64,000 nucleotides of DNA from Salinarimonas rosea DSM 21201. Its GTDB lineage: Bacteria; Pseudomonadota; Alphaproteobacteria; Rhizobiales; Beijerinckiaceae. Both the position numbers and the translations under genes were made by a program. The stretch is taken from NCBI RefSeq assembly GCF_000429045.1, contig NZ_AUBC01000013.1, positions 115,963-179,962 on the forward strand. Direction: 5' to 3'. The notes beneath the pieces are model-generated. The model was not told the DNA's origin. It did not search any database and saw only the letters and a program-made list of their open reading frames with translations. This document shows positions 34,075-43,382 of the stretch, piece after piece. The number at the start of each line of letters is the position of its first letter. Position 1 is the first letter of the stretch.

Positions 34075-34308
34075 TCAGGGCGACTTCAAGGCTTCAGCGA
34101 TCATGTCGTCGATCGATCGATCGCTGAACCCGCTCTCCAGCCCTTCCGTCACGAGCGCCTGGAATGCGGCGAGCTTCTCGCGTCGCTCCTGATCGCGGCG
34201 AATGAGGTCGCGCACATAGTCGCTGGAATTGGCGTAGCGGCCGGTCTCGGCCTGCGCCTCGACCCACTCCTTCATCGCCTCGGGAAGAGACACGTTCATC
34301 GTCGCCAT
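34075..34308 (-). CDS. ParD-like ribbon-helix-helix antitoxin, apparently without toxin
   Basis: The 77-residue protein starts MATMNVSLPEAMKEWVEAQ, the DNA-binding strand and helix of ParD antitoxins. SSDYVRDLIRRDQERREKL follows, then a C-terminal toxin-binding tail. ATG at 34308 is preferred because GGAGG (34315-34319) precedes it; an upstream start at 34347 would add 13 odd residues. ParD genes are normally followed by parE, but the roughly 170 bp downstream (33906-34074) contain no frame resembling ParE. It is either an orphan antitoxin or the remains of a module. Confidence 0.85.
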   Translation of the reverse strand: MATMNVSLPEAMKEWVEAQAETGRYANSSDYVRDLIRRDQERREKLAAFQALVTEGLESGFSDRSIDDMIAEALKSP

Positions 34309-34380
34309 GGCACACCTCCACCGGCCGATCATCGGTGTAATTGGCAAGGATTGTCAACGACGCCGAGGAGTGGGAGTTCC

Positions 34381-34587
34381 TCACCCCTCCTCGTCCTCCC
34401 CGTCCGCCGACTTGTCCTCCTCCACCACCGGCACGGCGTAGGCGCCGGTGAACCAGCGCTGGAGGTCGATGTCGGCGCAGCGCTTGGAGCAGAACGGGCG
34501 GTAGCGCACGATCGTGGTGTTGCCGCAGATCGGGCAGATGCTGCCCTCCATCGGGACGAGGTCGTCGGTCTTCTTCTTCGCGGGCAA
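34381..34587 (-). CDS. yacG: DNA gyrase inhibitor YacG
   Basis: This 68-residue zinc protein has the YacG pattern: CPICG and CSKRCADIDLQRW, giving a C-x2-C-x15-C-x3-C site, and an acidic tail (EEDKSADGEDEEG). YacG binds the GyrB subunit and limits DNA binding by gyrase. It is 19 bp downstream of maf on the same strand, the usual alphaproteobacterial order maf-yacG. Confidence 0.93.
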   Translation of the reverse strand: MPAKKKTDDLVPMEGSICPICGNTTIVRYRPFCSKRCADIDLQRWFTGAYAVPVVEEDKSADGEDEEG

Positions 34588-34606
34588 GGCCGCCTCCTTC
34601 GCGGTC

Positions 34607-35254
34607 TCAGGCCGCGTTCAGCCACGACAGCCGCACGGGGTAGCCCTCGCCCTCGAGCAGCGCCGCGGTCTCGTGGACGGGGAGCCCCACCACGGCGGGA
34701 TAGGACCCCACGAGGTTCGTGACGAAGGCGCCGGCCAAGCCCTGGATGGCGTAGCCGCCGGCCTTGCCGCGCCATTCGCCCGAGGCGAGGTAGGACTCGA
34801 TCTCGTCCTGCGACAGGCGCTTGAAGCGCACCCGCGTCTCGACCACGCGCTCGCGGAAGCCGTCCTTGGGGGTCACCACGCACACGCCGGTATAGACCCG
34901 GTGCTGCCGCCCCGAGAGCAGGCGCAGGCAGCCGGCGGCCTCGTCGACGATCTCGGCCTTGGGCAGGATGCGCCGGCCCACCGCCACCACCGTGTCCGCC
35001 GAGACGAGGTAGGCGCCCTTCAGCGCCTCGTCCGCGCGGGCGACGCGCAGCGCGCCGCGCGCCTTCTCGGCGGCCAGCCGCCTGGCGAGGTCGCGGGGCT
35101 TCTCGAGCTTGAGCGGCGTCTCGTCGACGTCGGCCGGGAGCAGCGCGTCGGGATCGAGGCCGATCTGCTGGAGCAGCTGGAGACGCCGCGGCGAGGCGGA
35201 GGCGAGCACGAGCTTGGGGCGCCATTCGCTCTCGCGCGATCCGAACAGGGACAC
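34607..35254 (-). CDS. maf: Maf-like nucleoside triphosphate pyrophosphatase
   Basis: The 215-residue protein has [18 protein letters not shown] near the N-terminus, the [23 protein letters not shown] region and [17 protein letters not shown]. These are hallmarks of Maf house-cleaning enzymes that hydrolyse non-canonical nucleotides such as dTTP, UTP or modified pyrimidine triphosphates. It is upstream of yacG in the same operon. REP-like palindromes lie just upstream of its start. Confidence 0.93.
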   Translation of the reverse strand: MSLFGSRESEWRPKLVLASASPRRLQLLQQIGLDPDALLPADVDETPLKLEKPRDLARRLAAEKARGALRVARADEALKGAYLVSADTVVAVGRRILPKAEIVDEAAGCLRLLSGRQHRVYTGVCVVTPKDGFRERVVETRVRFKRLSQDEIESYLASGEWRGKAGGYAIQGLAGAFVTNLVGSYPAVVGLPVHETAALLEGEGYPVRLSWLNAA

Positions 35255-35290
35255 GGGGCTTCATCCTCCTCAGGCCGGGCGGGCGGGCTC

Positions 35291-35335
35291 TGGAGCGTAA
35301 CCCGACCCGATGGGGTCAGGTCGGGTTACGCTCCA
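35291..35335. repeat. Perfect 17-bp inverted repeat, REP-like
   Basis: TGGAGCGTAACCCGACC at 35291-35307 is mirrored by its complement at 35319-35335 around an 11-bp loop. It is one of two unrelated palindromes placed head to tail between maf and pssA. Such extragenic palindromes are often dispersed through alphaproteobacterial genomes; no second copy was noticed in this window. AAGCTTCTTTG follows, so it could also act as a terminator. Confidence 0.75.
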
Positions 35336-35349
35336 AGCTTCTTTGTGGA

Positions 35350-35395
35350 GCATCATCTGATCCAGCCGGTTTCCACTCGGTGGGATGATGCTCTA
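35350..35395. repeat. Second REP-like palindrome
   Basis: GAGCATCATC at 35350-35359 pairs with GATGATGCTC at 35386-35395. The inner part contains GATCCAGCCGG and a partly matching TTTCCACTCGG segment. It ends 28 bp beyond the pssA stop and is AT-richer than the surroundings. It resembles a dispersed extragenic palindromic element more than a simple terminator. Confidence 0.65.
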
Positions 35396-35423
35396 GCCGG
35401 CCTGGGCACGCTTGTGAACGGGC

Positions 35424-36305
35424 TCAGGGCCCCGCCGGCCGATCGTCGGGCTCGTCGCTGGCCTCCGGCAGCGGCGCCGGCGCCGCGGCCTGGCTCGCCG
35501 CGTGCGCCTCCGCGTGCGCCTTGGCGAGCTTGCGATAGCGCTGGATGCCAACGGGGATGGTCGCGAGATAGACGAGCACGGCGATCGCCAGCATGGCGAA
35601 CGGGAAGGAGACGACGAGCGCCACCAGAGCCACGGCGCCGACGAACAGCGGCAGCACCCGCTCGCGCGGGACCTGCTTGCCCAGCGTCTTGCCGGAATAG
35701 GTCGGCACCGTCGAGACCATCATGAAGCCGATGGCGACGACGTAGGCCAGGTTGAACGGCGCCAGGACCTCGCTGTTCGTGGGGATGCCCAGGAAATACA
35801 GGTAGATCGGCAGGAGCGCCGCCAGCGCTCCGGCCGGCGCGGGCATGCCGACGAAGTAGTTCTTCTGCCACTCGGGCTTGTGCGGGTTGTCCAGCGCCGC
35901 ATTGAAGCGCGCGAGCCGCAGGCACGAGGCGATGGCGAAGACGAGCGCCGCCGCCCAGCCGACGCCGCCCACGTCGTCGAGGGTGAAGGCGAACAGGATC
36001 AGCGCCGGCGCGACGCCGAAGTTGACGAAATCCGAGAGCGAATCGAGCTCCGCCCCGAAGCGCGAGGTGCCCTTCAGCAGCCGCGCCACCCGCCCGTCGA
36101 TCGCGTCGAGCACGGCGGCGACCAGGATCGCGTAGACCGCGAGCTCGAGCCGGCCCTCGTAGCCGAGCCGGATCGCCGTCAGGCCCAGGCACAGGGCGAG
36201 CAGCGTGATCAGGTTGGGCGCGATGACGCGGAACGGCACCGGCTTGAAGCGGCGGCGGCGCGGCTCGTTCGGGTCGGGGGCGAAGGGGGCGAAGAAATCA
36301 CTCAT
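35424..36305 (-). CDS. pssA: CDP-diacylglycerol-serine O-phosphatidyltransferase
   Basis: The 293-residue integral membrane enzyme carries the full CDP-alcohol phosphotransferase motif D-G-x2-A-R-x8-G-x3-D-x3-D: D70, G71, A74, R75, G84, D88 and D92. About seven membrane helices surround it, and the C-terminal tail is Ala/Pro-rich. It makes phosphatidylserine from CDP-diacylglycerol and serine. ATG at 36305 (MSDFFAPFAPD) follows psd by 32 bp; the frame stays open further upstream but lacks homology there. With psd it forms the phosphatidylethanolamine pathway. Confidence 0.94.
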   Translation of the reverse strand: MSDFFAPFAPDPNEPRRRRFKPVPFRVIAPNLITLLALCLGLTAIRLGYEGRLELAVYAILVAAVLDAIDGRVARLLKGTSRFGAELDSLSDFVNFGVAPALILFAFTLDDVGGVGWAAALVFAIASCLRLARFNAALDNPHKPEWQKNYFVGMPAPAGALAALLPIYLYFLGIPTNSEVLAPFNLAYVVAIGFMMVSTVPTYSGKTLGKQVPRERVLPLFVGAVALVALVVSFPFAMLAIAVLVYLATIPVGIQRYRKLAKAHAEAHAASQAAAPAPLPEASDEPDDRPAGP

Positions 36306-36337
36306 GGGTCGGTCAACGGCTGCGGCGCGGCCGCGGT

Positions 36338-37036
36338 TCAGCCGGCGCGGAAGCGCCGCGGCGGCTCCTGCGAGCGCAGGTCCGCGAGCACGGTCTCGCC
36401 GGCGATGGCGTTCTGCCCGAACCCGACGAGCGGCCGGGCGGAGAGGGGCAGGTAGACGTCCAGCCGGGAGCCGAAGCGGATCAGCCCGAAGCGGTCCCCC
36501 GCCTCGATCTCCTCGCCCTCGCGCACGAAGGAGACGATGCGCCGCGCCACCAGGCCCGCGATCTGCACCACCGCGATCTCGGTGCCGTTCGCGTCGATGA
36601 CGAGGGAGTTGCGCTCGTTGTCCTCGCTCGCCTTGTCGAGCTCGGCGTTGAGGAACAGGCCCTTGGAATAGACCTGCTGCACGATCCGGCCCGAGACCGG
36701 AGCCCGGTTCACGTGGCAGTTGAACACGTTCATGAAGATGGAGATGCGCGTCATCGGCTCGCGCGGCAGGTCGAGATCGTGCGGGGGGATCGCCGTCGTG
36801 ATCAGGCTGACGCGCCCGTCCGCGGGGGAGATCACCAGGCCCTCGCGCACCGGCGTCGTGCGCGGCGGGTCGCGGAAGAAGTAGCAGACCCAGGCCGTGA
36901 TCAGGAGGCCGACCCAGAACAGCGGCTCCCACAGGAAGCCGAGCGCGATCGACGCGCCCGCCGCGATGGCGATGAACGGGTAGCCTTCCTTGTGGATCGG
37001 CACGAAGACCTTGCGGACGGATTCGGCGAGGGACAT
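36338..37036 (-). CDS. psd: Phosphatidylserine decarboxylase proenzyme (short type)
   Basis: This 232-residue proenzyme has two N-terminal membrane helices (about 20-55). [27 protein letters not shown] and the self-cleavage site G189-S190 in [11 protein letters not shown] follow; the Ser becomes the pyruvoyl cofactor. It converts phosphatidylserine to phosphatidylethanolamine at the inner membrane. The short form and the psd-pssA order are typical of alphaproteobacteria. Confidence 0.94.
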   Translation of the reverse strand: MSLAESVRKVFVPIHKEGYPFIAIAAGASIALGFLWEPLFWVGLLITAWVCYFFRDPPRTTPVREGLVISPADGRVSLITTAIPPHDLDLPREPMTRISIFMNVFNCHVNRAPVSGRIVQQVYSKGLFLNAELDKASEDNERNSLVIDANGTEIAVVQIAGLVARRIVSFVREGEEIEAGDRFGLIRFGSRLDVYLPLSARPLVGFGQNAIAGETVLADLRSQEPPRRFRAG

Positions 37037-37149
37037 CGTTTTGGCTGACTCTGCGCGAGGGACGTCCAGAGCGCATGCGGGATCGCGCGCCCGGGGTCAA
37101 CTCCCCGCGCGCGCGGAGGCTCCCGCGGCGAGCGGCCGACGGGACGTCC

Positions 37150-38388
37150 TCACCCCCGCGCGAGAAGCCCGCCCAGGCGTCGCACCCCCTCCCGGCACTC
37201 CTCGAACGAGCCCGCGAAGGACAGGCGCAGCCAGTGCGCGCCCTCGATCGGGTCGAAGTCGACGCCCGGCGTCGCCGCGACGCCGACCTCGTCGAGGAGG
37301 CGGCCGCAGAAGGCGAGCGAGTCGTCGGTGAAACGCGACACGTCGGCGTAGACGTAGAAGGCGCCGTCCGCCGGGTGGAGCGTGTCGAGGCCGATGCGGG
37401 GGAGCTCGTCGAGCAGCATGGCCCGGGTCCGGGCGTAGCCGGCCTTCACCGCCTCGAGCTCCTCGGTGGCATCGAAGGCGGCGAGCGCGGCGACCTGGGA
37501 GAGGTAGGGCGCGCAGATGTAGAGGCTCTGCGCCAGCCGCTCGACGGCCCGGGCGAGGCGCTCGGGCACGACGAGCCAGCCGACCCGCCAGCCGGTCATG
37601 CAATAGTACTTCGAGAAGGAGTTGACGATCACCGCGTCGGGATCGAAGCGCAGGGCGGTGGGCGCCGGCGCGCCGTAGGTGAGCCCATGGTAGATCTCGT
37701 CGGAGACGAGCCACATCCCCCGCGCGCGGCACACCCGCGCGACCTCGGCGAGGGTCGCCTCGTCCATCATCGTGCCCGACGGGTTCGCCGGGCTCATGGC
37801 GAGGGCGGCCGCGAGCGGGCGCTCGGCATGGGCGGCCTCGAGCGCGGCGCCGGTCATGACCCAGCCCGAGGCGCGCGCGAGCGGGATCGTCGCGGGCTCG
37901 GCGCCGAGCGCGACGAGGGTGTTGCGATAGGCAGGGTAGCCGGGCGCGGTGATGGCGACGCGGTCGCCGGGCTCCAGCATCGCCAGGAAGGCGAGCACGA
38001 AGCCCGCCGAGGAGCCCGTCGTCACCACGATTCGCTCCGCCGGGACGGCGACGCCGTAGGTCTCGCGGTAGTGCCGGGCGATGCGCTCGCGCAAGGGCGC
38101 GATGCCCAGCGCCTCGGTGTAGCCGACGCGGCCTGCGTCGATCGCCGCCTTCGCCGCCTCGCGCGCGGGCCGCGGCGCGGGGGCCGAGGGCTGGCCGACC
38201 TCCATGTGCACGATGTCCGCCCCCGCGCGCTCCTTCGCCGCGGCCCGGGCCAGCACGTCGAGTGCGAGGAAGGGGGCCACCGCCTCGGCGCGCGCGGCGA
38301 TCGCGGGGGCGAGGGGGCGGCCGGGCTCGGAGGCGTGGGCGCGCTCGGAAGCACGGGCGCGTGCGAAAGCGAACGGTCCGTCCTGCAT
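37150..38388 (-). CDS. Class I/II pyridoxal-phosphate aminotransferase
   Basis: The protein of about 412 residues is a fold type I aminotransferase. Visible motifs are HMEVGQPSAPAP, the TTGSSAGFVLAF cofactor loop, APGYPAYRNTL, MSPANPSGTMM, LVSDEIYHGLTYG, and the Schiff-base Lys in VNSFSKYYCMTGWRVGW. WLRLSFAGSFEE near the end holds the substrate-carboxylate Arg. It probably transfers amino groups between amino acids and 2-oxo acids; the substrate is uncertain. The second ATG (38388) is preferred, because GGGAG lies 5 bp upstream of it; the first ATG is at 38400. The gene is divergent from the M48 protease. Confidence 0.88.
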   Translation of the reverse strand: MQDGPFAFARARASERAHASEPGRPLAPAIAARAEAVAPFLALDVLARAAAKERAGADIVHMEVGQPSAPAPRPAREAAKAAIDAGRVGYTEALGIAPLRERIARHYRETYGVAVPAERIVVTTGSSAGFVLAFLAMLEPGDRVAITAPGYPAYRNTLVALGAEPATIPLARASGWVMTGAALEAAHAERPLAAALAMSPANPSGTMMDEATLAEVARVCRARGMWLVSDEIYHGLTYGAPAPTALRFDPDAVIVNSFSKYYCMTGWRVGWLVVPERLARAVERLAQSLYICAPYLSQVAALAAFDATEELEAVKAGYARTRAMLLDELPRIGLDTLHPADGAFYVYADVSRFTDDSLAFCGRLLDEVGVAATPGVDFDPIEGAHWLRLSFAGSFEECREGVRRLGGLLARG

Positions 38389-38619
38389 CGTGTCTCCCAT
38401 CGTGGCCGGGCCCCGACGACGGGCGACCGAGACGATTTCGTCGCAGCGGCCGACGAAACCGTGATTTGACCATGTTCGGCGCTAGCCTGTACCCGTACGG
38501 TCCCCGAGGTCGCAAGCCGCGGCCGCGATCGGCGTTCGTGATCCCCGCGCGGTAATCGGCCGCAGTGCCCGCCGGGGGACACGGGCTTCGGTCGTCGGGG
38601 ACGCCCACCGGGTACGACG

Positions 38620-40047
38620 ATGACGATTCTGCCGCGCCTCTCCAACGCCTTCCCGTCCGCCCCGGGCCTCGTCCGTGGCGTTCGTGCAGCCCTCGCCGGC
38701 CTCCTCGCCGGCGTTCTCGCGCTCGGTCCGATGGCGCAGGCGCAGGCCCAGGGGCGCAGCCTCGCCATCGTGCGCGACGCGGAGATCGAGCGGCTCCTCA
38801 CCGATTACGCCCGCCCGATCTTCCGCGCGGCCGGCATCAGCGCCGACGCGACGCGCATCGTGCTGATCAACGACACCAGCTTCAACGCCTTCGTCGCGGA
38901 CGGGCGCCGGATCTTCATCAACATCGGCGCGCTGATGCAGGCGGAGACGCCCAACGAGATCATCGGCGTCATCGCCCACGAGACCGGCCATATCGCCGGC
39001 GGCCACCTGGCGCGGCTGCGCCAGGAGGTCGCCAGCGCGCAGATCCTCTCGATCGTCGGCATGATGCTCGGCGCCGGCGCCATGGCGGGCGCGGTCTCCG
39101 GCGGCTCCAACGTCGGCAATCCGGGGCTGGGCGCCGCGGGCATCTTCTCGGGCTCGCAGGAGATGGTTCGGCGCAACCTCCTCTCCTACCAGCGTTCGGA
39201 GGAGCAGGCGGCGGACGTCGCCGCCGTGCGCTACCTCGAGGCGACGGGCCAGTCGCCCGTGGGGATGATCACCACCTTCCGCCGCTTCGCCGATTCGGGC
39301 CTGTTCCGGTCGAGCGCGCTCGACCCCTACCTGATGAGCCATCCGCTCCCGGCCGAGCGCATCTCGCAGCTCGAGCGGCTCGCGGCGGACAGCCCCCATC
39401 GCGACAGGCGCGACCCGCCGGCGCTGCAGCGGCGCCACGACCTCGCCCGCGCCAAGCTGTTCGGCTTCGTCGACAGCCCCGAGAGCGTGCTGCGCCGCTA
39501 CCCGCCCCACGACACGTCCGCCCCCTCGCGCTACGCCCGCGCCGTCGTCATGCATCGCACCGGCCGCTCCCGGGAGGCGATCGAGCTCGTCGACAGCCTC
39601 ATCCGCGAGGAGCCGGGCAACGCCTATTTCCAGGAGCTGCGTGGCCAGCTGCTGCTCGAGAGCGCGCGCCCGCAGGAGGCGGCGGAGTCGCTGCGCCGGG
39701 CGGTCCAGCAATCCGACGGTGCGCCGACGATCCGCGTCCTCTACGGCCAGGCGCTGATCGCGCGCGGCGACGGCGCGAGCCTGGAGGAGGCCGTGCGCCA
39801 GCTCGAGCGCGCCACCCGCGCCGAGCCGGAGGCGCCCGAGCCCTACCGGCACCTCGCCATGGCCTATGGCCGCACCGGCCAGATCGGCCTCGCGGAGCTC
39901 GCCACCGCGGAGTACTACATGGCCGCGGGCGACGTCGTGAACGGCCAGACGCAGGCCTTCCGCGCCATGCGCAGCCTGGTGGAGGGCTCGCCCGCCTGGC
40001 GCCGTGCCAAGGACATCTACGAGTTCGTTCCCGAGAACCGCCGCTGA
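38620..40047 (+). CDS. M48 family periplasmic metalloprotease with TPR region (BepA-like)
   Basis: This 475-residue exported protein has an N-terminal signal peptide (about 18-43, cleaving near AQAQG). The zinc site is H120-ETG-H124, with a third ligand in RSEEQAADVAA. A TPR-like helical part runs from about 300 to the end (SRYARAVVMHRTGRSREAIELVDSLI and similar units). BepA-type proteases check outer-membrane protein assembly in the periplasm. The next gene encodes a DsbA-like thiol protein 32 bp downstream, so the pair probably serves envelope protein folding. Confidence 0.9.
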   Translation: MTILPRLSNAFPSAPGLVRGVRAALAGLLAGVLALGPMAQAQAQGRSLAIVRDAEIERLLTDYARPIFRAAGISADATRIVLINDTSFNAFVADGRRIFINIGALMQAETPNEIIGVIAHETGHIAGGHLARLRQEVASAQILSIVGMMLGAGAMAGAVSGGSNVGNPGLGAAGIFSGSQEMVRRNLLSYQRSEEQAADVAAVRYLEATGQSPVGMITTFRRFADSGLFRSSALDPYLMSHPLPAERISQLERLAADSPHRDRRDPPALQRRHDLARAKLFGFVDSPESVLRRYPPHDTSAPSRYARAVVMHRTGRSREAIELVDSLIREEPGNAYFQELRGQLLLESARPQEAAESLRRAVQQSDGAPTIRVLYGQALIARGDGASLEEAVRQLERATRAEPEAPEPYRHLAMAYGRTGQIGLAELATAEYYMAAGDVVNGQTQAFRAMRSLVEGSPAWRRAKDIYEFVPENRR

Positions 40048-40079
40048 TCCGCCTTCCAGACACACAGGACGCCCACCGC

Positions 40080-40895
40080 ATGACCTCCTTCCTCGCCTCG
40101 CCGCTGCGCCGCGTCGCGCTCGCCGGCCTCGTCGCGGTCGCGCTCGTCGCCGCTTCCGTGCTCGCCCTCGCACCCGCCTCGGCGCCCGCCACGGCGCAGG
40201 ACGCGACCTTCTCGGAGGGCGAGCGCGAGGCCATCGGCACGATCGTGCGCGAGTACCTGCTCGAGAACCCGGAGGTCATGCTCGACGTCTTCGCCGAGCT
40301 CGAGCGTCGCCAAGCCGCCGAGCAGGAGGCCCGCCAGCGCTCCGCCGTGGCCGAGCGCGGCGACGACATCTTCCGCGCGCCGCACGACGTCGTCATCGGC
40401 AACCCGGAGGGCGACGTCACGCTCGTCGAGTTCTTCGACTACAATTGCGGCCCCTGCCGGCGCGCGATGTCCGACGTGATGGCGATGATCGAGAAGGACC
40501 CGAACCTGCGTGTGGTCCTCAAGGACTTCCCCATCCTCGGCGCGCCCTCGCTCGAGGCGGCCCAGATCGGCGTCGCCGCCGCCGCGCAGATGACGCCCGA
40601 GCAGGCGCTGCGCTTCCACATGGATCTGCTCTCGACCCGCGGCCAGGTGGACGGTGCGCGTGCCCGGCAGGTGGCCGAGGAGCTCGGCCTCGACCTCGCT
40701 CGCATCCAGCAGGAGCTGAACGGCCCGCGCGTCGCCGACGTGATCACCACGAACCTCGATCTCGCCAATGCGGTCGGCATCACCGGCACGCCGGGGTGGG
40801 TCGTCGGCGACGGCGTCCTCGTCGGCGCGATCGGCGAGGCGCGGCTGACGGAAGCCGTGGCGAACGCGCGGGACTGCGGGGCGGTGAGCTGCTGA
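40080..40895 (+). CDS. DsbA family thiol-disulfide oxidoreductase
   Basis: The 271-residue protein has a signal peptide (about 10-40, ending ATAQ) and an N-terminal helical extension (about 45-95). A thioredoxin/DsbA fold carries the active site C123-GP-C126 in FFDYNCGPCRRAM and the cis-Pro loop GTPGWVVGD. The CGPC site and the extension match the ScsC/Com1-like group, which may oxidise or isomerise disulfides in the periplasm. ATG at 40080 directly follows the upstream gene. Two extra Cys near the C-terminus (DCGAVSC) are notable. Confidence 0.9.
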   Translation: MTSFLASPLRRVALAGLVAVALVAASVLALAPASAPATAQDATFSEGEREAIGTIVREYLLENPEVMLDVFAELERRQAAEQEARQRSAVAERGDDIFRAPHDVVIGNPEGDVTLVEFFDYNCGPCRRAMSDVMAMIEKDPNLRVVLKDFPILGAPSLEAAQIGVAAAAQMTPEQALRFHMDLLSTRGQVDGARARQVAEELGLDLARIQQELNGPRVADVITTNLDLANAVGITGTPGWVVGDGVLVGAIGEARLTEAVANARDCGAVSC

Positions 40896-41024
40896 GGCGG
40901 CGGGACGGCGGCCGGCTGCGACGCGAGACCGCGCTTCCCCCTTTCGTCGCACGCGCCTTCCCGCTATGAGGGCGCGTCGGGTGCGCGCCCTCGCGCGTGC
41001 CCGCCGTCCCGTTCGGCGCCAGGC

Positions 41025-41486
41025 ATGATCGCGATCCACGTCCTCAACGGCCCCAACCTGAACCTGCTCGGCCGGCGCGAGCCGGACGTGTACGGCCGCG
41101 CGACGCTCGCCGACATCGAGGCCGACCTGCGCGCGCGAGCCGAGGCGGAGGGGGTGGCGCTCGTCTTCCTCCAGTCGAACGAGGAAGGCGCCCTCGTCAC
41201 GGCGGTGCAGGAGGCGGGGCTCGCGGGTGCGGGCGTCGTCCTCAACGCCGGCGCCTACACGCACACCTCCATCGCGCTGCGCGACGCCATCGCCGGATCG
41301 GGCGCGCGCGTGGTCGAGGTGCATCTCTCGAACGTGCACGCCCGCGAGAGCTTCCGCCATCGCTCGCTGATCGCGCCGGTCTGTCTCGGCGTGATCGCCG
41401 GCTTCGGGGCCGAGAGCTATCTCCTCGGCTTCGACGCCTGCCTCTCCGCGATGCGCCGGGTCGCAGGCGCGCCCGCCAGACAGTAG
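41025..41486 (+). CDS. aroQ: Type II 3-dehydroquinate dehydratase
   Basis: The 153-residue enzyme starts [23 protein letters not shown], the type II dehydroquinase signature with the catalytic Tyr. [31 protein letters not shown] and [18 protein letters not shown] follow. It catalyses the third step of the shikimate pathway as a dodecamer. It precedes accB by 18 bp, a linkage common in proteobacteria. Confidence 0.96.
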   Translation: MIAIHVLNGPNLNLLGRREPDVYGRATLADIEADLRARAEAEGVALVFLQSNEEGALVTAVQEAGLAGAGVVLNAGAYTHTSIALRDAIAGSGARVVEVHLSNVHARESFRHRSLIAPVCLGVIAGFGAESYLLGFDACLSAMRRVAGAPARQ

Positions 41487-41504
41487 CAGGAGCATACGAC
41501 ACCC

Positions 41505-41987
41505 ATGGCCAGGAACAGCCCCTTCGATCCCGAGCTCGTGCGCGAGCTCGCCGGGCTCATCTCCGAGACGGACCTGACCGAGATCGAGGTCGAGAAGGGC
41601 GACCTGCGCATCCGCGTCGCGCGCCAGCCCGCGCAGGTGGTGAGCGTCGCCGCGCCCCATCACTCGCCCGCGCCGGTGCCCGCGGCCGCCGCGGCGCCCG
41701 CACCCGCCGCCGCCATGGTCGCCCCGCCCGCCAAGCCGTCGGCGCGCGAGCATCCGGGTGCCGTCACCTCGCCGATGGTCGGCACCGCCTACCGCCGCCC
41801 CTCGCCCGAGGCGAAGCCCTTCGTCGAGGTCGGCACGCGGGTCGAGGCGGGCCAGCGGGTCCTGCTGATCGAGGCGATGAAGACCTTCAACGACATCGTC
41901 GCCCCGCGCTCCGGCACCGTTACCGAGGTCCTCTTCGAGGACGGGCAGCCGGTCGAGTTCGGCGAGCCGCTGATGATCATCGAGTGA
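41505..41987 (+). CDS. accB: Biotin carboxyl carrier protein of acetyl-CoA carboxylase
   Basis: This 160-residue protein has an N-terminal dimerisation part, an Ala/Pro-rich linker (about 50-80), and the biotinyl domain with the modified Lys K126 in EAMKTF. E. coli AccB has EAMKMM there; the Thr-Phe form is a mild variation seen in alphaproteobacteria. It carries CO2 between AccC and the carboxyltransferase for malonyl-CoA synthesis. accC follows 11 bp later. Confidence 0.95.
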   Translation: MARNSPFDPELVRELAGLISETDLTEIEVEKGDLRIRVARQPAQVVSVAAPHHSPAPVPAAAAAPAPAAAMVAPPAKPSAREHPGAVTSPMVGTAYRRPSPEAKPFVEVGTRVEAGQRVLLIEAMKTFNDIVAPRSGTVTEVLFEDGQPVEFGEPLMIIE

Positions 41988-41998
41988 CGGCGGAGCGC

Positions 41999-43357
41999 AT
42001 GTTCGACAAGATCCTCATCGCGAACCGGGGCGAGATCGCGCTGCGCATCCTGCGCGCCGCGAAGGAGCTCGGCATCGCGACCGTCGCGGTCCATTCCACC
42101 GCCGACACCGACGCCATGCACGTGCGCCTCGCCGACGAGAGCGTCTGCATCGGCCCGCCCCCCGCCCGCGACAGCTACCTCAACATCCCCGCGCTGATCT
42201 CGGCCTGCGAGATCACCGGCGCCGACGCGATCCACCCGGGCTACGGCTTCCTGTCGGAGAACGCCCGCTTCGCCGAGGTGCTGGCGGACCACAAGATCGC
42301 CTTCATCGGCCCCAAGGCCGAGCACATCCGCATCATGGGTGACAAGATCGAGGCCAAGCGCACCGCCAAGCGCCTCGGCATCCCCTGCGTGCCGGGCTCC
42401 GAGGGCGGCGTCGACGACGAGGACACGGCGCGGCGCGTCGCCGGCGAGATCGGCTATCCGGTCCTGATCAAGGCCGCCGCCGGCGGCGGCGGGCGCGGCA
42501 TGAAGGTGGCGCGCGACGAGGGCGAGCTCGTCCACGCCTTCGTCACCGCCCGCACCGAGGCCAAGGCCGCCTTCGGCGACGACGCGGTCTACATCGAGAA
42601 GTACCTCGAGAAGCCGCGGCACATCGAGATCCAGGTGCTCGGCGACGGGCGCGGCAACGCCATTCATCTGGGCGAGCGCGACTGCTCGCTGCAGCGGCGC
42701 CACCAGAAGGTCTGGGAGGAGGGGCCCTCGCCGGCGCTCGACGCGTCCGAGCGCGCACGCATCGGCGGCATCGTCGCCAAGGCGATGCAGGACCTCCAGT
42801 ACGAGGGTGCCGGGACGGTGGAGTTCCTGTACGAGAACGGGGAATTCTACTTCATCGAGATGAACACCCGCATCCAGGTGGAGCATCCCGTCACGGAGAT
42901 GATCACCGGGATCGACCTCGTGAACGAGCAGATCCGCATCGCGGCCGGCGCGTCGCTGTCGCTGCGCCAGGAGGACGTGCGCTTCGAGGGACATGCGGTG
43001 GAATGCCGCATCAACGCCGAGCACCCGGCCACCTTCCGGCCCTCGCCGGGGACGATCACCTATTTCCACCCTCCCGGCGGGCTCGGCGTGCGGGTCGACT
43101 CGGCGGCCTACCAGGGCTACCGCATTCCGCCGCACTACGATTCCCTCGTCGGCAAGCTGATCGTGCACGGCCGGACGCGCAACGAGTGCCTGATGCGGCT
43201 TCGTCGCGCGCTCGACGAGTTCGTCGTGGACGGCGTCGATACCACGCTGCCTCTTTTCAGGACGCTGGTTCGCAACCAAGATATCCAGAACGGGCTCTAC
43301 GATATCCACTGGCTCGAGCACTTCCTGAAGACCGGGGGCCTGGACGAGGGCCGGTGA
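41999..43357 (+). CDS. accC: Biotin carboxylase subunit of acetyl-CoA carboxylase
   Basis: The 452-residue enzyme has the biotin-carboxylase N-terminal domain ([16 protein letters not shown]), the ATP-grasp domain with the glycine-rich loop [11 protein letters not shown], and [22 protein letters not shown] with the catalytic Glu, Asn and Arg. The C-terminal domain follows. Length is normal. It carboxylates the biotin on AccB. ATG at 41999 is the first residue with homology. Together with aroQ and accB it forms a housekeeping operon; aat follows after 25 bp. Confidence 0.96.
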   Translation: MFDKILIANRGEIALRILRAAKELGIATVAVHSTADTDAMHVRLADESVCIGPPPARDSYLNIPALISACEITGADAIHPGYGFLSENARFAEVLADHKIAFIGPKAEHIRIMGDKIEAKRTAKRLGIPCVPGSEGGVDDEDTARRVAGEIGYPVLIKAAAGGGGRGMKVARDEGELVHAFVTARTEAKAAFGDDAVYIEKYLEKPRHIEIQVLGDGRGNAIHLGERDCSLQRRHQKVWEEGPSPALDASERARIGGIVAKAMQDLQYEGAGTVEFLYENGEFYFIEMNTRIQVEHPVTEMITGIDLVNEQIRIAAGASLSLRQEDVRFEGHAVECRINAEHPATFRPSPGTITYFHPPGGLGVRVDSAAYQGYRIPPHYDSLVGKLIVHGRTRNECLMRLRRALDEFVVDGVDTTLPLFRTLVRNQDIQNGLYDIHWLEHFLKTGGLDEGR

Positions 43358-43382
43358 CCTGGGGGCACGCGCGGACAACCGG

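Noticed and set aside
38466..38495. Sigma-70-like promoter TTGACC upstream of the M48 protease
   Set aside because: The -35 is good but no acceptable -10 follows at 16-18 bp, so it is not listed as a feature.
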